Shown: positions 1 through 9,530, counted from the stretch's first letter. The stretch: DNA of 64,000 nucleotides from Maribacter sp. MMG018 (GCF_018100785.1 NZ_JAGJEC010000002.1:1054001-1118000), one strand, 5' to 3'. Made by a program: numbers and translations. Notes: a model not told the origin generated them from the sequence alone.

Positions 1-1162
1 CCGGAACAATGGTATCATTGACCTGATCAGCTCCATTACCGTCATAAAATCGTTTACCCGAGAAGACTTGGAAAGCAAAAAGCACGAGGATATTCAATTT
101 GATATGACCGAAAATCAGCTAAAGACACGCCGACTAAGCTTTTTGTTCAATGGGGTCAAGGTGTTTATAGAGCAATTTGGGGTGGTCATTATTATTGTTT
201 TAACTTCCTATTTTGTATTGAACGGCACCATGAGTATCGGGGCGATCATGTTCCACATCTTATTGTTCAACAATGTTTCAGCCCCGATACGCGAATTGCA
301 TAGAATATACGATGAGGTCAACGATGCCCTGATCTATTCCGAAGCCTTCTTCGATATCATGGACGCCAATGAGACCGAGACAGAGGGCTCTTATATTCCG
401 GAAAAGGTTGTTGGGAAATTTGAGCTGAAAAATGTTGATTTTACCTACCCGAACGACACCAAGGCACTTTTCGACGTTTCCGCCTTGATCAAACCCAATA
501 CGATCAATGCCTTGGTCGGTTTAAGTGGTGCCGGTAAAAGTACGATCATCAACCTTTTGGATAAATTCTTTGAACCAAGTGCGGGAAATATTCTTTTAGA
601 CGGTGTAGACCTAAAGGAATACAACACCCATTGGTTACGGAACCATATTGGCCTGGTGCTACAAAAAAACCATATTTTTAACGGAAGCATAAAGGAAAAT
701 ATCCTGTACGGGCAAGAAGACGCTACCCACGAGGAAGTAGTGGAAGCCGCCAAGAAAGCCCACATTCACGATCAGATCATAGATCTACCCAAAGGATATG
801 ATTCAAAGGCCACCATGCTTTCGGGCGGTCAAAAGCAAAGAGTGGCCATTGCCAGGTTGTTTTTAAAGAATCCCCCGATTATTTTTCTCGATGAGCCTAC
901 CGCCAGTTTGGATGCCATTGCTACCGAACAGATCAAAAAAAGCTTGGATTCCATAAAAAAAGGTCGGACCGTTATTATTATATCGCACAGTATTTCCCAA
1001 ATTATTGATGCGGAAAACGTAATCGTATTGGAAAAAGGTAAGGTCGTGGAAGAAGGCACCCATGAAGAACTGTACGACAATGGAAGTGCCTATTATAACA
1101 TCTTCAACGCCATGGCCAATAGCCTTAACCTTGATAAAATTGCGGATACCCTTCATGAATGA
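1..1162 (+). CDS. ABC exporter, fused membrane/ATPase subunit (5' truncated by window edge)
   Basis: The reading frame is open from base 2. The first possible start codon in the window (TTG at 68) falls inside the membrane domain, so the true start lies upstream. The visible N-terminal part is the end of an ABC_membrane domain with hydrophobic helices around bases 165-260. The nucleotide-binding domain follows: Walker A GLSGAGKST (about 518-545), signature LSGGQKQR (about 818-841), Walker B IIFLDEPTASLD (about 880-915) and the H-loop in ISHS. This is the half-transporter architecture of MsbA/LmrA-type exporters (lipid, peptide or drug export across the inner membrane). The substrate cannot be read from the sequence. 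No terminator is evident after the stop. Confidence 0.93.
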   Translation, partial: RNNGIIDLISSITVIKSFTREDLESKKHEDIQFDMTENQLKTRRLSFLFNGVKVFIEQFGVVIIIVLTSYFVLNGTMSIGAIMFHILLFNNVSAPIRELHRIYDEVNDALIYSEAFFDIMDANETETEGSYIPEKVVGKFELKNVDFTYPNDTKALFDVSALIKPNTINALVGLSGAGKSTIINLLDKFFEPSAGNILLDGVDLKEYNTHWLRNHIGLVLQKNHIFNGSIKENILYGQEDATHEEVVEAAKKAHIHDQIIDLPKGYDSKATMLSGGQKQRVAIARLFLKNPPIIFLDEPTASLDAIATEQIKKSLDSIKKGRTVIIISHSISQIIDAENVIVLEKGKVVEEGTHEELYDNGSAYYNIFNAMANSLNLDKIADTLHE

Positions 1163-1268
1163 CCTACAGACACATAATTACAAATTCACGCATTAAGAAC
1201 TCAAAAAATAACCCTTCATGTAACGAATTTCATAAAGGGAATACCTATAAACTAAACCATACATCAAG

Positions 1269-1457
1269 ATGAAAAGAATATCGAAGACAAAAACAATGCT
1301 AGTAATGTCCGCTGGAACGCTTGTGATTGGGGCTTCGCAGATAATAGCACATTATATGCAACCTAACGATTTAACAAAAGGGCTCTTTTGGGGCATTGGT
1401 ATAGGCCTCTTGCTTACCACTCTAATCTTCGGAAAATTCAAGACCGTACAATTATAG
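1269..1457 (+). CDS. small two-helix membrane protein, unknown function
   Basis: A 62-residue protein starting at ATG with a basic N-terminus (MKRISKTK). Two hydrophobic stretches, roughly residues 10-28 and 38-56, are separated by a short polar loop containing HYMQPNDLTKG. This suggests a hairpin inner-membrane protein with both ends in the cytoplasm. I do not recognise a family. It stands 106 bases after the ABC exporter and 81 bases before the DUF1648 gene on the same strand. It could be a small co-transcribed subunit of either, but nothing in the sequence proves this. Confidence 0.6.
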   Translation: MKRISKTKTMLVMSAGTLVIGASQIIAHYMQPNDLTKGLFWGIGIGLLLTTLIFGKFKTVQL

Positions 1458-1538
1458 GGCACTTAGATAAAGTACTTATGAACAATCTTTACCACCTCCC
1501 TCCTACTTGTATGGTTATGGTTTTATTTTTTTATAAAA

Positions 1539-2048
1539 ATGAATCGTATAAAAATTAGGATAGGAAAAAGTAAACTGGACAGGGGAATCGAAATTCTGAC
1601 ATTTGTCCTAATTTTAATTTCGGTAATACTTATTGCCGTTTATTACAACCAACTTCCAGAAAAACTACCTATTTATTTTAATTGGCCTTCAAAAAATGAA
1701 AACGGATTTGGTGAAAAAGACCTATTATGGATCAGCCCTATCATCTGTACGGCGATTACCATAGTTTTTTATAAACTGAATCAATATCCCTGGATTTTCA
1801 ACTATCCCATAGAAATCAATGAAAAAAATGCCGAATATCACTATACGATAGCGACAAGGGTATTTCGTACGTTGGCCTTTGTGGTCGGCCTAATGGGCTT
1901 GGTATTGACGTTGACCTCTATTTTATACGGTCTCGGATATAATACCGAATATGTAAACTATCTTTTGCCTTTATTTCCAGTTCTCTTGATAGGAATTCCT
2001 ATTTTTTACGTAGTTAAAATGCTAATGCATCAAAGAAATAGTCGTTGA
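1539..2048 (+). CDS. DUF1648 domain membrane protein
   Basis: A 169-residue inner-membrane protein with about four hydrophobic helices (near residues 18-38, 62-80, 104-128 and 136-157). The segment after the first helix, LPEKLPIYFNWPSKNENGFG, matches the DUF1648 signature, in which a helix is followed by LP.++p.Hfn..G. Proteins of this type occur in SdpI-like immunity or sensor contexts, but the function is unproven. Its TGA stop overlaps the TTG start of the AraC regulator, so the two are very probably translationally coupled. A regulator-plus-membrane-sensor pair is a plausible inference. Confidence 0.75.
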   Translation: MNRIKIRIGKSKLDRGIEILTFVLILISVILIAVYYNQLPEKLPIYFNWPSKNENGFGEKDLLWISPIICTAITIVFYKLNQYPWIFNYPIEINEKNAEYHYTIATRVFRTLAFVVGLMGLVLTLTSILYGLGYNTEYVNYLLPLFPVLLIGIPIFYVVKMLMHQRNSR

Positions 2049-2914
2049 ACAACATACCCAACATATCATTTAAAAGCAAAGAAGGGTTCACCGATATAGA
2101 ATTTATTCCTTTAGACGAAATAATGACACGGGTAGAAAAAAACCCAGATCACGATCCCCAAAAACCACATAGAATTTCCTTTTTTGCATTATTGATGGTC
2201 ACAGATGGATCTGGAATACATCAAATAGATTTAAAGAATTACGAAATAAAGAAAGGTTCTGTTCTTAAGATCGCAAAAGGCCAAGTACATGCTTTTCAGA
2301 AAAATTTTCAGTACCGTGGCTATCTGGTTGTATTTACCGAAGATTTTGTATTAAAGTATTTCTCAAAATCATCTATTGATTTTATTTCCCATTTGTACAA
2401 CTATCACATTTCAGAACCATTGGTAAAAAACAGTACGTTCAACCATTTTTTTCTAGAACAGGTGACCAAAGAACTTAAAAGTGAAGAAACGTATGCACAA
2501 AAAGAAATAGTTGCCAAAATTTTGGAGCTATACTTATTACGATTAGAACGCTACGCCCATAAAGAACCACTAAAAAAACTGAACAGAAAGCATCAAACAC
2601 TTTTCATTAAGTTTAAAGACCTGGTCAAAAAAAACTACACCAAGACCAGAAATGTTAAGGATTATGCCGACCTACTCCACATATCTTCAAAGCATCTTAA
2701 CCAAATAGTACGGGCCGTTACCTTAAATACCGCCAAGCATTTTATAGACCAGTATGTGGTCTTAGAAATAAAGAGAATCATATTTAGTAGTAGAAGTAGC
2801 CTTAAAGAAGTAGCGTACCAAAATGGCTTTGACGAAGTAACCAACTTTACCAAGTTCTTTAAAAGGAACACAGGTCTTTCCCCAAAAGAATTTAAATCTA
2901 CTGTACAAGGATAA
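2045..2914 (+). CDS. AraC family transcriptional regulator
   Basis: A 289-residue regulator. The N-terminal half (about 25-140) resembles the AraC cupin-like ligand-binding region. The C-terminal 100 residues hold the double helix-turn-helix: the first helix pair around DYADLLHISSKHLNQIVR, and the second followed by the family hallmark FDEVTNFTKFFKRNTGLSPKEF. The start is TTG at 2045, read through the upstream stop (TTGA overlap). The next in-frame ATG (2123) would remove part of the sensory domain, so the TTG is preferred. It probably controls its own operon or neighbouring genes. The ligand is unknown. Confidence 0.9.
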   Translation: MNNIPNISFKSKEGFTDIEFIPLDEIMTRVEKNPDHDPQKPHRISFFALLMVTDGSGIHQIDLKNYEIKKGSVLKIAKGQVHAFQKNFQYRGYLVVFTEDFVLKYFSKSSIDFISHLYNYHISEPLVKNSTFNHFFLEQVTKELKSEETYAQKEIVAKILELYLLRLERYAHKEPLKKLNRKHQTLFIKFKDLVKKNYTKTRNVKDYADLLHISSKHLNQIVRAVTLNTAKHFIDQYVVLEIKRIIFSSRSSLKEVAYQNGFDEVTNFTKFFKRNTGLSPKEFKSTVQG

Positions 2915-2995
2915 GGTTTCACATTTACCATTTTTAACAACTGATTTACCTTTTATAAAAATGCCCCATGGGCGAAATTTGCCGAAAAACAAATT

Positions 2996-3187
2996 ATGAG
3001 TGCAGTAGCAAAATGCCCTACCTGTGGTAGCACCTGTAAAATAAAAGAAAAAGACGGTGAAACTATATACCAAGCCGTTCAAGACGAAGAACTTATCAAA
3101 AAAATAGGACAACTAAAAAAGGCCATGGATAAGTTCAAGACTAAGGCAGAAGCTTTAGAAAAAGAATTGGAAGAACTAAAATCGTAA
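2996..3187 (+). CDS. small CPTC-motif coiled-coil protein
   Basis: A 63-residue protein. The N-terminus carries CPTCGSTC, a CxxC plus a third Cys, as in a half zinc-ribbon. From about residue 28 onward the sequence is highly charged with heptad spacing (Lys/Glu-rich, ending KELEELKS), predicting a short coiled coil. It could dimerise to complete a metal site. I recognise no named family and assign no function. It sits in its own interval between the AraC gene and the decayed msrQ-like gene. Confidence 0.6.
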   Translation: MSAVAKCPTCGSTCKIKEKDGETIYQAVQDEELIKKIGQLKKAMDKFKTKAEALEKELEELKS

Positions 3188-3224
3188 AGACATAGTGGCA
3201 TTTTTAAAAAGAAATTATGGTTGA

Positions 3225-3622
3225 ATCATAGTAGTGATCTTGGCCTGTTTGCCCTTGATTCCGCTTTTGAATATGTTGCAAATCGATTTTTCGGATAACC
3301 TATCCATTTCTTTAATAGAAAGTGCGGACAATAATAGAAGGACCACTGCAAAAATGATGTACCATATTTCTGGTGAATTTGCCATAAGATGGATGACGGC
3401 AGTATTGACCGAAAGTCAATGAAGCGATTAAGGACAAATTGGAAAAAACTTCAAAGTTTTTCTTATGCCGTTATTTTTCTTAGCTTGTTACATGTTGCAA
3501 TTTTAGAGAAGACCTGGCTGATTTATGCAGTGATCGTTGGTATTGGCTTTATTATTCGACTACCTTTTGTAAAAGATGGAATAATAGCATTTCGAAAAAA
3601 AAGAGACACTTCAAATTCTTGA
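3225..3622 (+). pseudogene. remnant of MsrQ/YedZ-like ferric-reductase-type haem membrane protein
   Basis: Two short frames together read as the two ends of one membrane protein. Bases 3225-3422 give a hydrophobic start and then HISGEFAIRWMTAVL, which corresponds to the TG(E/D)WALRFL...LT segment of MsrQ-type haem subunits. From about 3407, in another frame, the sequence reads DRKSMKRLRTNWKKLQSF followed by two hydrophobic helices, as in the MsrQ C-terminus (TS.KGMMRRLG..W+RLHRL.Y). The middle helices carrying the haem histidines are missing, and the junction changes frame. There is also a stop just before 3225 and no good start. I read this as an internal deletion that killed the gene. The downstream frame alone could encode a 77-residue membrane peptide (start near 3389), but function is unlikely. 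Confidence 0.65.
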
Positions 3623-3627
3623 CAAAG

Positions 3628-4782
3628 ATGAATATCAGTAAAAAGTACAAACAGGTCAGAGAGCAAACGGTTGCGTTCTGCAGTCACCTACATATAGAAG
3701 ATTATGCAGTTCAGGCAGTAAAATTTGCCAGTCCGGCCAAATGGCATTTGGCACATACGACCTGGTTTTTTGAAACATTCATCTTAAAACAATTTGTACC
3801 GGGTTATAAGGAGTTCGATTCTAATTTCAATTTCCTCTTCAACAGCTATTACAACAATGCCGGAGATAGAATTATGCAGGCCGACCGTGGTAATATGTCT
3901 CGGCCAAGTACAGACCAAATATATAAATACAGGGATTATGTGGACGCTAAAATGTCTGAACTTCTAAACCACGTTTCAGATAAACAAATTATGGATCTGG
4001 TTACGCTCGGGCTAAACCATGAACAACAACATCAAGAATTATTGGTGACCGATGTAAAATACATGTTCGGCCATAATCCTATTTTTCCTGTTTTTGACCA
4101 GGAGACCAATCTAGTAAATGATAAAAACACCGGTTCTAAAAGCATCAGCATAAAGGCCGGTGTTTACAACATTGGTTACCAAGGAGACGATTTTTGTTAC
4201 GACAACGAATTGGGCGTGCACAAGGTTTATATAAACGATTTTGAAATCAACGATTACTTGGTCACCAATGGGGAGTTCATTGAATTTATGGAATCGGGTG
4301 CATATTCCGATTTCAACCTTTGGCTGGACGAGGGTTGGGCTTGGGTAAACGCGCACAGCATAAAGGCTCCTCTATACTGGCATAAAAAAGAAGGAGAATG
4401 GCACTACTATACCCTTGCCGGATTACAGAAAGTGGAACCCGATGCCATTTTAAGCCATATTAGTTATTATGAGGCCAATGCCTTTGCCGAATGGAAAGGA
4501 ATGCGATTACCTACCGAATTTGAATGGGAAGTAGCTTCATCGCAATTACATTGGGGCCAACGTTGGGAGTGGACCAACAGTGCTTACCTACCCTACCCGA
4601 ACTTTGAAAAGGAAAATGGGGCCGTAGGCGAATACAACGGTAAGTTCATGAGCAACAAAATGGTACTTCGGGGAGCATCTGTGGCTACTTCAAAAAACCA
4701 TAGCAGACCCACCTACCGAAATTTTTTCGGTCCAACGGAAAGATGGCAATATACAGGAATACGGTTAGTAAAAAAGGTATGA
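3628..4782 (+). CDS. egtB: EgtB-like ergothioneine sulfoxide synthase
   Basis: A 384-residue protein from ATG 3628 (an in-frame TTG at 3619 is less likely). The N-terminal DinB_2 region holds the expected iron ligands: a His in SPAKWHLAHTTWFFETF and the HxxxH of LGLNHEQQHQELL. The segment RGNMSRPSTDQI is typical of EgtB. The C-terminal formylglycine-generating-enzyme (SUMF1) fold includes NDYLVTNGEFIEFME and the EgtB ending RPTYRNFFGPTERWQYTGIR. In the known pathway EgtB is a non-haem iron enzyme that joins a thiol donor and oxygen to trimethylhistidine. No egtA or egtC is nearby, so whether the donor is cysteine or gamma-glutamylcysteine is open. It overlaps egtD by four bases. Confidence 0.9.
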   Translation: MNISKKYKQVREQTVAFCSHLHIEDYAVQAVKFASPAKWHLAHTTWFFETFILKQFVPGYKEFDSNFNFLFNSYYNNAGDRIMQADRGNMSRPSTDQIYKYRDYVDAKMSELLNHVSDKQIMDLVTLGLNHEQQHQELLVTDVKYMFGHNPIFPVFDQETNLVNDKNTGSKSISIKAGVYNIGYQGDDFCYDNELGVHKVYINDFEINDYLVTNGEFIEFMESGAYSDFNLWLDEGWAWVNAHSIKAPLYWHKKEGEWHYYTLAGLQKVEPDAILSHISYYEANAFAEWKGMRLPTEFEWEVASSQLHWGQRWEWTNSAYLPYPNFEKENGAVGEYNGKFMSNKMVLRGASVATSKNHSRPTYRNFFGPTERWQYTGIRLVKKV

Positions 4783-5726
4783 TGGGCTCATTTAAAAAAG
4801 AGGTGGCGCAGGGGCTTGGAACCCATCCGAAAACACTTCCCTCGAAGTATTTTTACAACAAGAAGGGTGATGCCCTTTTTGTGGAAATAATGAACTTGCC
4901 CGAATACTATCTTACCCGAAGCGAAATGGATATTTTTAAAACCAAATCGTTACAATTAATAGATTCCTTCGAGGTTGAGCCTAACATTTATTTTGAGCTT
5001 ATAGAACTTGGTGCGGGCGATGGATCAAAAACCAAAGAGCTATTAAAAAAATTGGATGCCCTTAATTATAGTTTCGACTACTACCCTATCGACATTTCGG
5101 CAAATGCCCTAACGTTATTAAAAAAAGACATCAATACCGTACTGCCCAACGTATCAGTAAAAATCCAACAAGGGGATTATTTTGAAGTGTTGAATTCCTT
5201 AAAAGAAAGTAAGAACCCTAAAGTCATTCTTTTTTTGGGCTCAAATATTGGCAATATGACCGATGAGCAGGCCTCGTTGTTCATCTATAATTTAGGCAAT
5301 AACCTACAAGAAGGAGACAAACTGTTGTTAGGGGTAGATTTAATAAAATCAAAAGAAATCGTATTACCTGCCTATAACGATAGTAAAGGAATCACGGCGG
5401 CCTTCAACCTAAACCTACTACAAAGAATAAACGAAGAACTGGAGGGTGATTTTAATTTGACAAATTTTGAACACTTACCGGAGTATAACGAAAAAGAAGG
5501 AATCGCAAAAAGCTTTATTGTCAGCACTACTGACCAAACGGTAAAAATAAAAGCACTAGACGCATCATATCATTTTGTAAAAGGAGAAAAAATACACACC
5601 GAAATTTCAAGAAAATACAACGATGCCCTGATAGACAAAATAATATCGGATACAGATTTCACCATCGGCGACAAAATAATGGACAGTAAAAAATATTTTG
5701 CCGATTATATTCTAACGAGAAACTGA
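4779..5726 (+). CDS. egtD: EgtD, L-histidine N-alpha-methyltransferase
   Basis: A 315-residue SAM-dependent methyltransferase (about the usual size for EgtD). Near the N-terminus is the family motif LPSKYFYNKKGDALF followed by LPEYYLTRSE. The SAM loop is ELGAGDGSKTKELL and a second motif is FLGSNIGNM. It trimethylates histidine to hercynine, the substrate of EgtB. I chose ATG 4779, which overlaps the egtB stop as ATGA and gives direct coupling. An upstream in-frame ATG at 4743 would add 12 residues lying inside egtB. Together with egtB this is a minimal ergothioneine set. Confidence 0.92.
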   Translation: MMGSFKKEVAQGLGTHPKTLPSKYFYNKKGDALFVEIMNLPEYYLTRSEMDIFKTKSLQLIDSFEVEPNIYFELIELGAGDGSKTKELLKKLDALNYSFDYYPIDISANALTLLKKDINTVLPNVSVKIQQGDYFEVLNSLKESKNPKVILFLGSNIGNMTDEQASLFIYNLGNNLQEGDKLLLGVDLIKSKEIVLPAYNDSKGITAAFNLNLLQRINEELEGDFNLTNFEHLPEYNEKEGIAKSFIVSTTDQTVKIKALDASYHFVKGEKIHTEISRKYNDALIDKIISDTDFTIGDKIMDSKKYFADYILTRN

Positions 5727-5792
5727 AAAATAATAAAACGGGTAAAACAACACATGCCACTTTTGTTGTAAAACATATAATTAGAACATTTC

Positions 5793-6647
5793 ATGAAAAT
5801 AGCGGTTACATCGGCAAGCGGAAAATTAGGAGCTTCCATAGTAAAACACCTTATCAAAGAAATTGGAAAAGACAATGTAATAGGCATAGCCCGTACACCA
5901 GAAAAAGCCACACATTTAGGGATAGAAATAAGAAAAGGCGACTACAACAACAGACAAGAATTCAACAATGCACTGCAAGGTGTCAACGCCGTTCTTTTAG
6001 TATCGGGAATGGATACCCCAGAAAAAAGAATAGAACAACATAGAAATGTCATCGAAGCCGCCAAACATAATAGCCTAAAAAAAATAGTATACACAAGTAT
6101 TATAGGTGCAGAAGAAAACAACGCTTTCAGCCCTATTGTGCAAACGAACAGGCAAACGGAAATAGATGTAAAAAATGCTGGACTGGACTGGGTAATCGGA
6201 AGAAACAGTATCTATATAGAGCCTGATCTAGATTACATAGATACTTATGTACGAGAAGGTGAAATTAGAAATTGTGCAGAAGAAGGTAAATGCACCTATA
6301 CCAGCAGGGAAGAATTAGGTTATGCCTACACAAAAATGCTAGTAGAGGACAAACACAACGGACACACCTATAATTTGGCAGGGGAAGGCATTACCCAAAG
6401 TCAACTTGCCGACTTTATCAATAAAGTATATAACACATCACTTGTTTATAATTCCGTTTCTATAGAAGAGTACAAAAAGGAAAGAACGGCCGCTTTGGGA
6501 GATTTCATGGGAACCATTATAGCAGGTATCTATGAAGGTATTGGAAATGGGGCCTACGATGTTCCTTCCGACTATATAAAGGCAACCGGCAGGCCCCATA
6601 TATCACCAATGGCAATGATCAAAAATTATTATAATAACAAGAACTAA
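5793..6647 (+). CDS. QorB/NmrA-like NAD(P)-binding oxidoreductase
   Basis: A 284-residue atypical short-chain dehydrogenase. The N-terminal Rossmann motif is TSASGKLGASIVKHL (GxxGxxG type), followed by VIGIARTPEKA where the NADP adenosine phosphate is usually recognised. KKIVYTSIIGAEEN and a conserved Asn in GRNSIYIEP resemble the NmrA/QorB quinone reductase group. It is cytosolic, with no signal peptide. The probable role is NADPH-dependent reduction of quinones or related electrophiles; the substrate is not readable. It stands alone 66 bases after egtD, with a poorly defined leader. Confidence 0.82.
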   Translation: MKIAVTSASGKLGASIVKHLIKEIGKDNVIGIARTPEKATHLGIEIRKGDYNNRQEFNNALQGVNAVLLVSGMDTPEKRIEQHRNVIEAAKHNSLKKIVYTSIIGAEENNAFSPIVQTNRQTEIDVKNAGLDWVIGRNSIYIEPDLDYIDTYVREGEIRNCAEEGKCTYTSREELGYAYTKMLVEDKHNGHTYNLAGEGITQSQLADFINKVYNTSLVYNSVSIEEYKKERTAALGDFMGTIIAGIYEGIGNGAYDVPSDYIKATGRPHISPMAMIKNYYNNKN

Positions 6648-6868
6648 ATTTATTGCCGCCATAATCTAGATTAAAAAAAGATGTATCCACATTTCATCCT
6701 TTCATCTATCTAAATAAAAGGTTATCAACCCATTACGACCTACTAACCGTTATTTGCCAACACTACTGTTCTTTAACCAAAATTCTTAACTTTATATTCT
6801 ATAATTATTCTATCTGTGGACTGTGTTTACAACAAGCCCACAAGCTTAATTAACTTAAAATATTATCG

Positions 6869-8485
6869 ATGAGGCATTACTTAAAATTTTTAGCAGTACT
6901 ATTGTTCGCTAGTTGTGGAAACGATCAAAAGAACACGGCCACCGTGGCAGAGGTCGACACAGGTACCATCGCTAAACACATAGAACGTTTGGCTTCTGAC
7001 GAGTTTTTGGGTAGAAAGCCTTTTACAGAAGGAGAAACAAAAACGGTAAATTACCTAAAGGATGAATTTAAAAAACTAGGTCTTTTACCCGGAAATGGGG
7101 ACAGCTACTTTCAAGATGTTCCCATGGTAGAGATTACGGGGAGCCCTTCGGAAAAAATGGTTATTTCCGGATCATCGAAAACCATAGAATTAGACTATTT
7201 AAAAGATTTTGTGGCTACGACCAACAAAGCCGTACCCGAAGTTTCTTTAAAAAACTCAGAATTGGTGTTTGCCGGTTATGGTATTGTTGCCCCAGAATAT
7301 GGGTGGAACGATTACGAAGGTATAGATTGGAAAGGCAAAACGGCAGTGGTTCTCATTAACGACCCAGGTTTTAAATCTGGCGATTCTACCTTGTTCAAGG
7401 GTAATGAAATGACGTATTATGGCCGTTGGACCTACAAATATGAAGAAGCTGCCAGACAAGGTGCGGCCGGACTGATCATTGTTCATGATACCGAACCTGC
7501 CTCTTATGGGTGGAATGTAATCGAATCTGGTTGGACAGGTGCAAGATTGACCATTGCCAGCGACCAGCCTCTTTTAGACGTAGAATCATGGATGAGTGGC
7601 GAAAGCGCCAAAAAAATGTTCGATGCCTCGAACATGATGGGACAAGATTTTAAGGCCTTGGCAAGGAATAAGGATTTTAAACCTGTTCCGTTAGACCTAA
7701 ACGTTTCTGTATCCATTAAAAATGAAATTAAAAAAGATGTTTCTAAAAATGTGATTGCGTTGATCCCTGGTACAGAAAGAAAAGACGAGGTCATTATATA
7801 CTCGGCCCATTGGGATCATTTTGGTATTGGAAAGGCCATTAATGGCGACTCCATATACAATGGAGCGGTGGACAATGCTTCTGGAACAGCCGGTTTATTA
7901 GCTATTGCAGAAGCTTTTAAAAAAAGTAACCCTACAAAACGTTCCATCGCATTTATAGCCGTTACAGGAGAAGAACAAGGCTTGTTGGGGTCTGCATATT
8001 ATGCCGAAAATCCTATTTTCGACCCACAAAAAACAGTAGCGAACATTAATATAGATGCCCTGGAAAGCCCTGGAAAAATGAAAGACCTTACCATTACAGG
8101 GTATGGCCAATCGGAAATGGACGAATATGCCAAAGAAGCCGCACTTGAACAAGGTAGATATATAGTTCCAGATCCCGACGCCGAAAAAGGATATTTCTAT
8201 AGATCCGACCATTTCAATTTCGCTAAAATTGGTATTCCGGCCTTATATGCCAGTGGCTCTTATGAAGGGTTCGATAAAAGTATAGAAGAAATAAAGGCGA
8301 TCAAAGATGATTACCTCACCAATAGGTACCATCAACCTTCCGATGAATACGATCCCAAAAAGACCGAATTAAGTGGTGTGCAATTCGACTTACAACTATT
8401 TTTCAATGTTGGCTTAAAATTGGCCAATGAAGACTATTTTCCGAAATGGTACGATGGTAGCGAATTTAAAGCTGCCAGAGAGTAG
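6869..8485 (+). CDS. M28 family metallopeptidase lipoprotein with PA domain
   Basis: A 538-residue protein with a lipoprotein signal (hydrophobic stretch ending LFASCGN), so it is membrane-anchored in the envelope. A PA (protease-associated) domain lies around residues 125-225. The M28 zinc-dependent peptidase core follows: HWDHFGIG (first metal His and bridging Asp pair), AVDNASGTAGLLAI, the catalytic TGEEQGLLGS, NINIDA and a C-terminal SDHFNF His. All expected metal ligands seem present. Such enzymes are secreted aminopeptidases that trim peptides. It appears monocistronic, with 221 AT-rich bases upstream. Confidence 0.92.
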   Translation: MRHYLKFLAVLLFASCGNDQKNTATVAEVDTGTIAKHIERLASDEFLGRKPFTEGETKTVNYLKDEFKKLGLLPGNGDSYFQDVPMVEITGSPSEKMVISGSSKTIELDYLKDFVATTNKAVPEVSLKNSELVFAGYGIVAPEYGWNDYEGIDWKGKTAVVLINDPGFKSGDSTLFKGNEMTYYGRWTYKYEEAARQGAAGLIIVHDTEPASYGWNVIESGWTGARLTIASDQPLLDVESWMSGESAKKMFDASNMMGQDFKALARNKDFKPVPLDLNVSVSIKNEIKKDVSKNVIALIPGTERKDEVIIYSAHWDHFGIGKAINGDSIYNGAVDNASGTAGLLAIAEAFKKSNPTKRSIAFIAVTGEEQGLLGSAYYAENPIFDPQKTVANINIDALESPGKMKDLTITGYGQSEMDEYAKEAALEQGRYIVPDPDAEKGYFYRSDHFNFAKIGIPALYASGSYEGFDKSIEEIKAIKDDYLTNRYHQPSDEYDPKKTELSGVQFDLQLFFNVGLKLANEDYFPKWYDGSEFKAARE

Positions 8486-8625
8486 TCGTTTCTAACAAAT
8501 ACTGTCTATGTAACTACTATTTTTCATAGTAAAAAAGTATCTAAATTCTATAGGGAGAAACTAGTTAAATCGTAGCCTTTTGATTAATTTCAACCTATAA
8601 AAAACATACTGGAGCCCATATCACA

Positions 8626-9522
8626 ATGAATTTTATTGATTATTATAAAGTACTGGGGTTAACAAAATCGGCAACCGAAAAGGAGATAAAATCCGCTTAC
8701 AGGAAACTTGCCAGAAAACACCATCCAGACCTAAACCCGAACAACAAGGTATCGGAAGAAAAGTTCAAACAAATAAACGAGGCCCACGAAGTATTGAGCG
8801 ACCCCGAAAAGCGTAAAAAATACGATCAATACGGAAAAGACTGGGAACATGCGGAGGAGTTTGAAAAAGCAAAGGCAAGAAGAAAGTCTAGCGGCAGTGG
8901 CTCTAGGCAATATACCTACAGTGGCGGCCAAGAAAGCGATTTCTCCGATTTCTTTGAATCAATGTTCGGTGGGGCCAGTGGTTTTGGAAGACAACAAGGA
9001 CAAGCAAGATTTAGAGGGCAGGATTTTAATGCAGAGCTAAGGTTAAATCTTACCGAAGTAATAGAAACGCATAAAAGGACACTTACCGTTAATGGTAAAA
9101 ATATCAGGATCACCATTCCTGCCGGTATAGAAGACGGACAAACGATCAAGATAAAAGGATATGGGGGCGAAGGCATCAACGGTGGTCCAAAAGGTGACCT
9201 CTATATTACTTTTTCAATAAATAACGACACTCCTTACAAAAGAGATGGTGCCAATCTATACAAGACTGTAGACATACCATTGACCAAGGCAGTTCTAGGA
9301 GGAGATATTATAGTTGAAACCCTAAATGGAAAAGTAAAACTTAAGGTAAAACCCGGAACCCAGAATGGCGCACAGGTAAAACTAAAAGGAAAGGGGTTTC
9401 CTATATACAAAAAGCACGGGCACGGAGACCTATACATTACCTATAAAGTTAAAATTCCCGCAATGCTTAACGATGAACAGGAAAAACTTTTTAGGCAATT
9501 GGAGCAAAGTGGATTAAATTAA
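8626..9522 (+). CDS. cbpA: CbpA-type DnaJ co-chaperone
   Basis: A 298-residue protein. The J domain (residues 1-70) contains the HPD tripeptide in [11 protein letters not shown] Gly/Phe/Ser-rich linker follows (about 88-130), and then two DnaJ C-terminal substrate-binding domains with [17 protein letters not shown] and [17 protein letters not shown]. The Cys-rich zinc finger of true DnaJ is absent, which identifies the CbpA class. It stimulates DnaK ATPase and holds unfolded clients in the cytoplasm. The modulator cbpM follows 8 bases later, forming the classical cbpA-cbpM pair. Confidence 0.93.
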   Translation: MNFIDYYKVLGLTKSATEKEIKSAYRKLARKHHPDLNPNNKVSEEKFKQINEAHEVLSDPEKRKKYDQYGKDWEHAEEFEKAKARRKSSGSGSRQYTYSGGQESDFSDFFESMFGGASGFGRQQGQARFRGQDFNAELRLNLTEVIETHKRTLTVNGKNIRITIPAGIEDGQTIKIKGYGGEGINGGPKGDLYITFSINNDTPYKRDGANLYKTVDIPLTKAVLGGDIIVETLNGKVKLKVKPGTQNGAQVKLKGKGFPIYKKHGHGDLYITYKVKIPAMLNDEQEKLFRQLEQSGLN

Positions 9523-9530
9523 TTAGAAAA

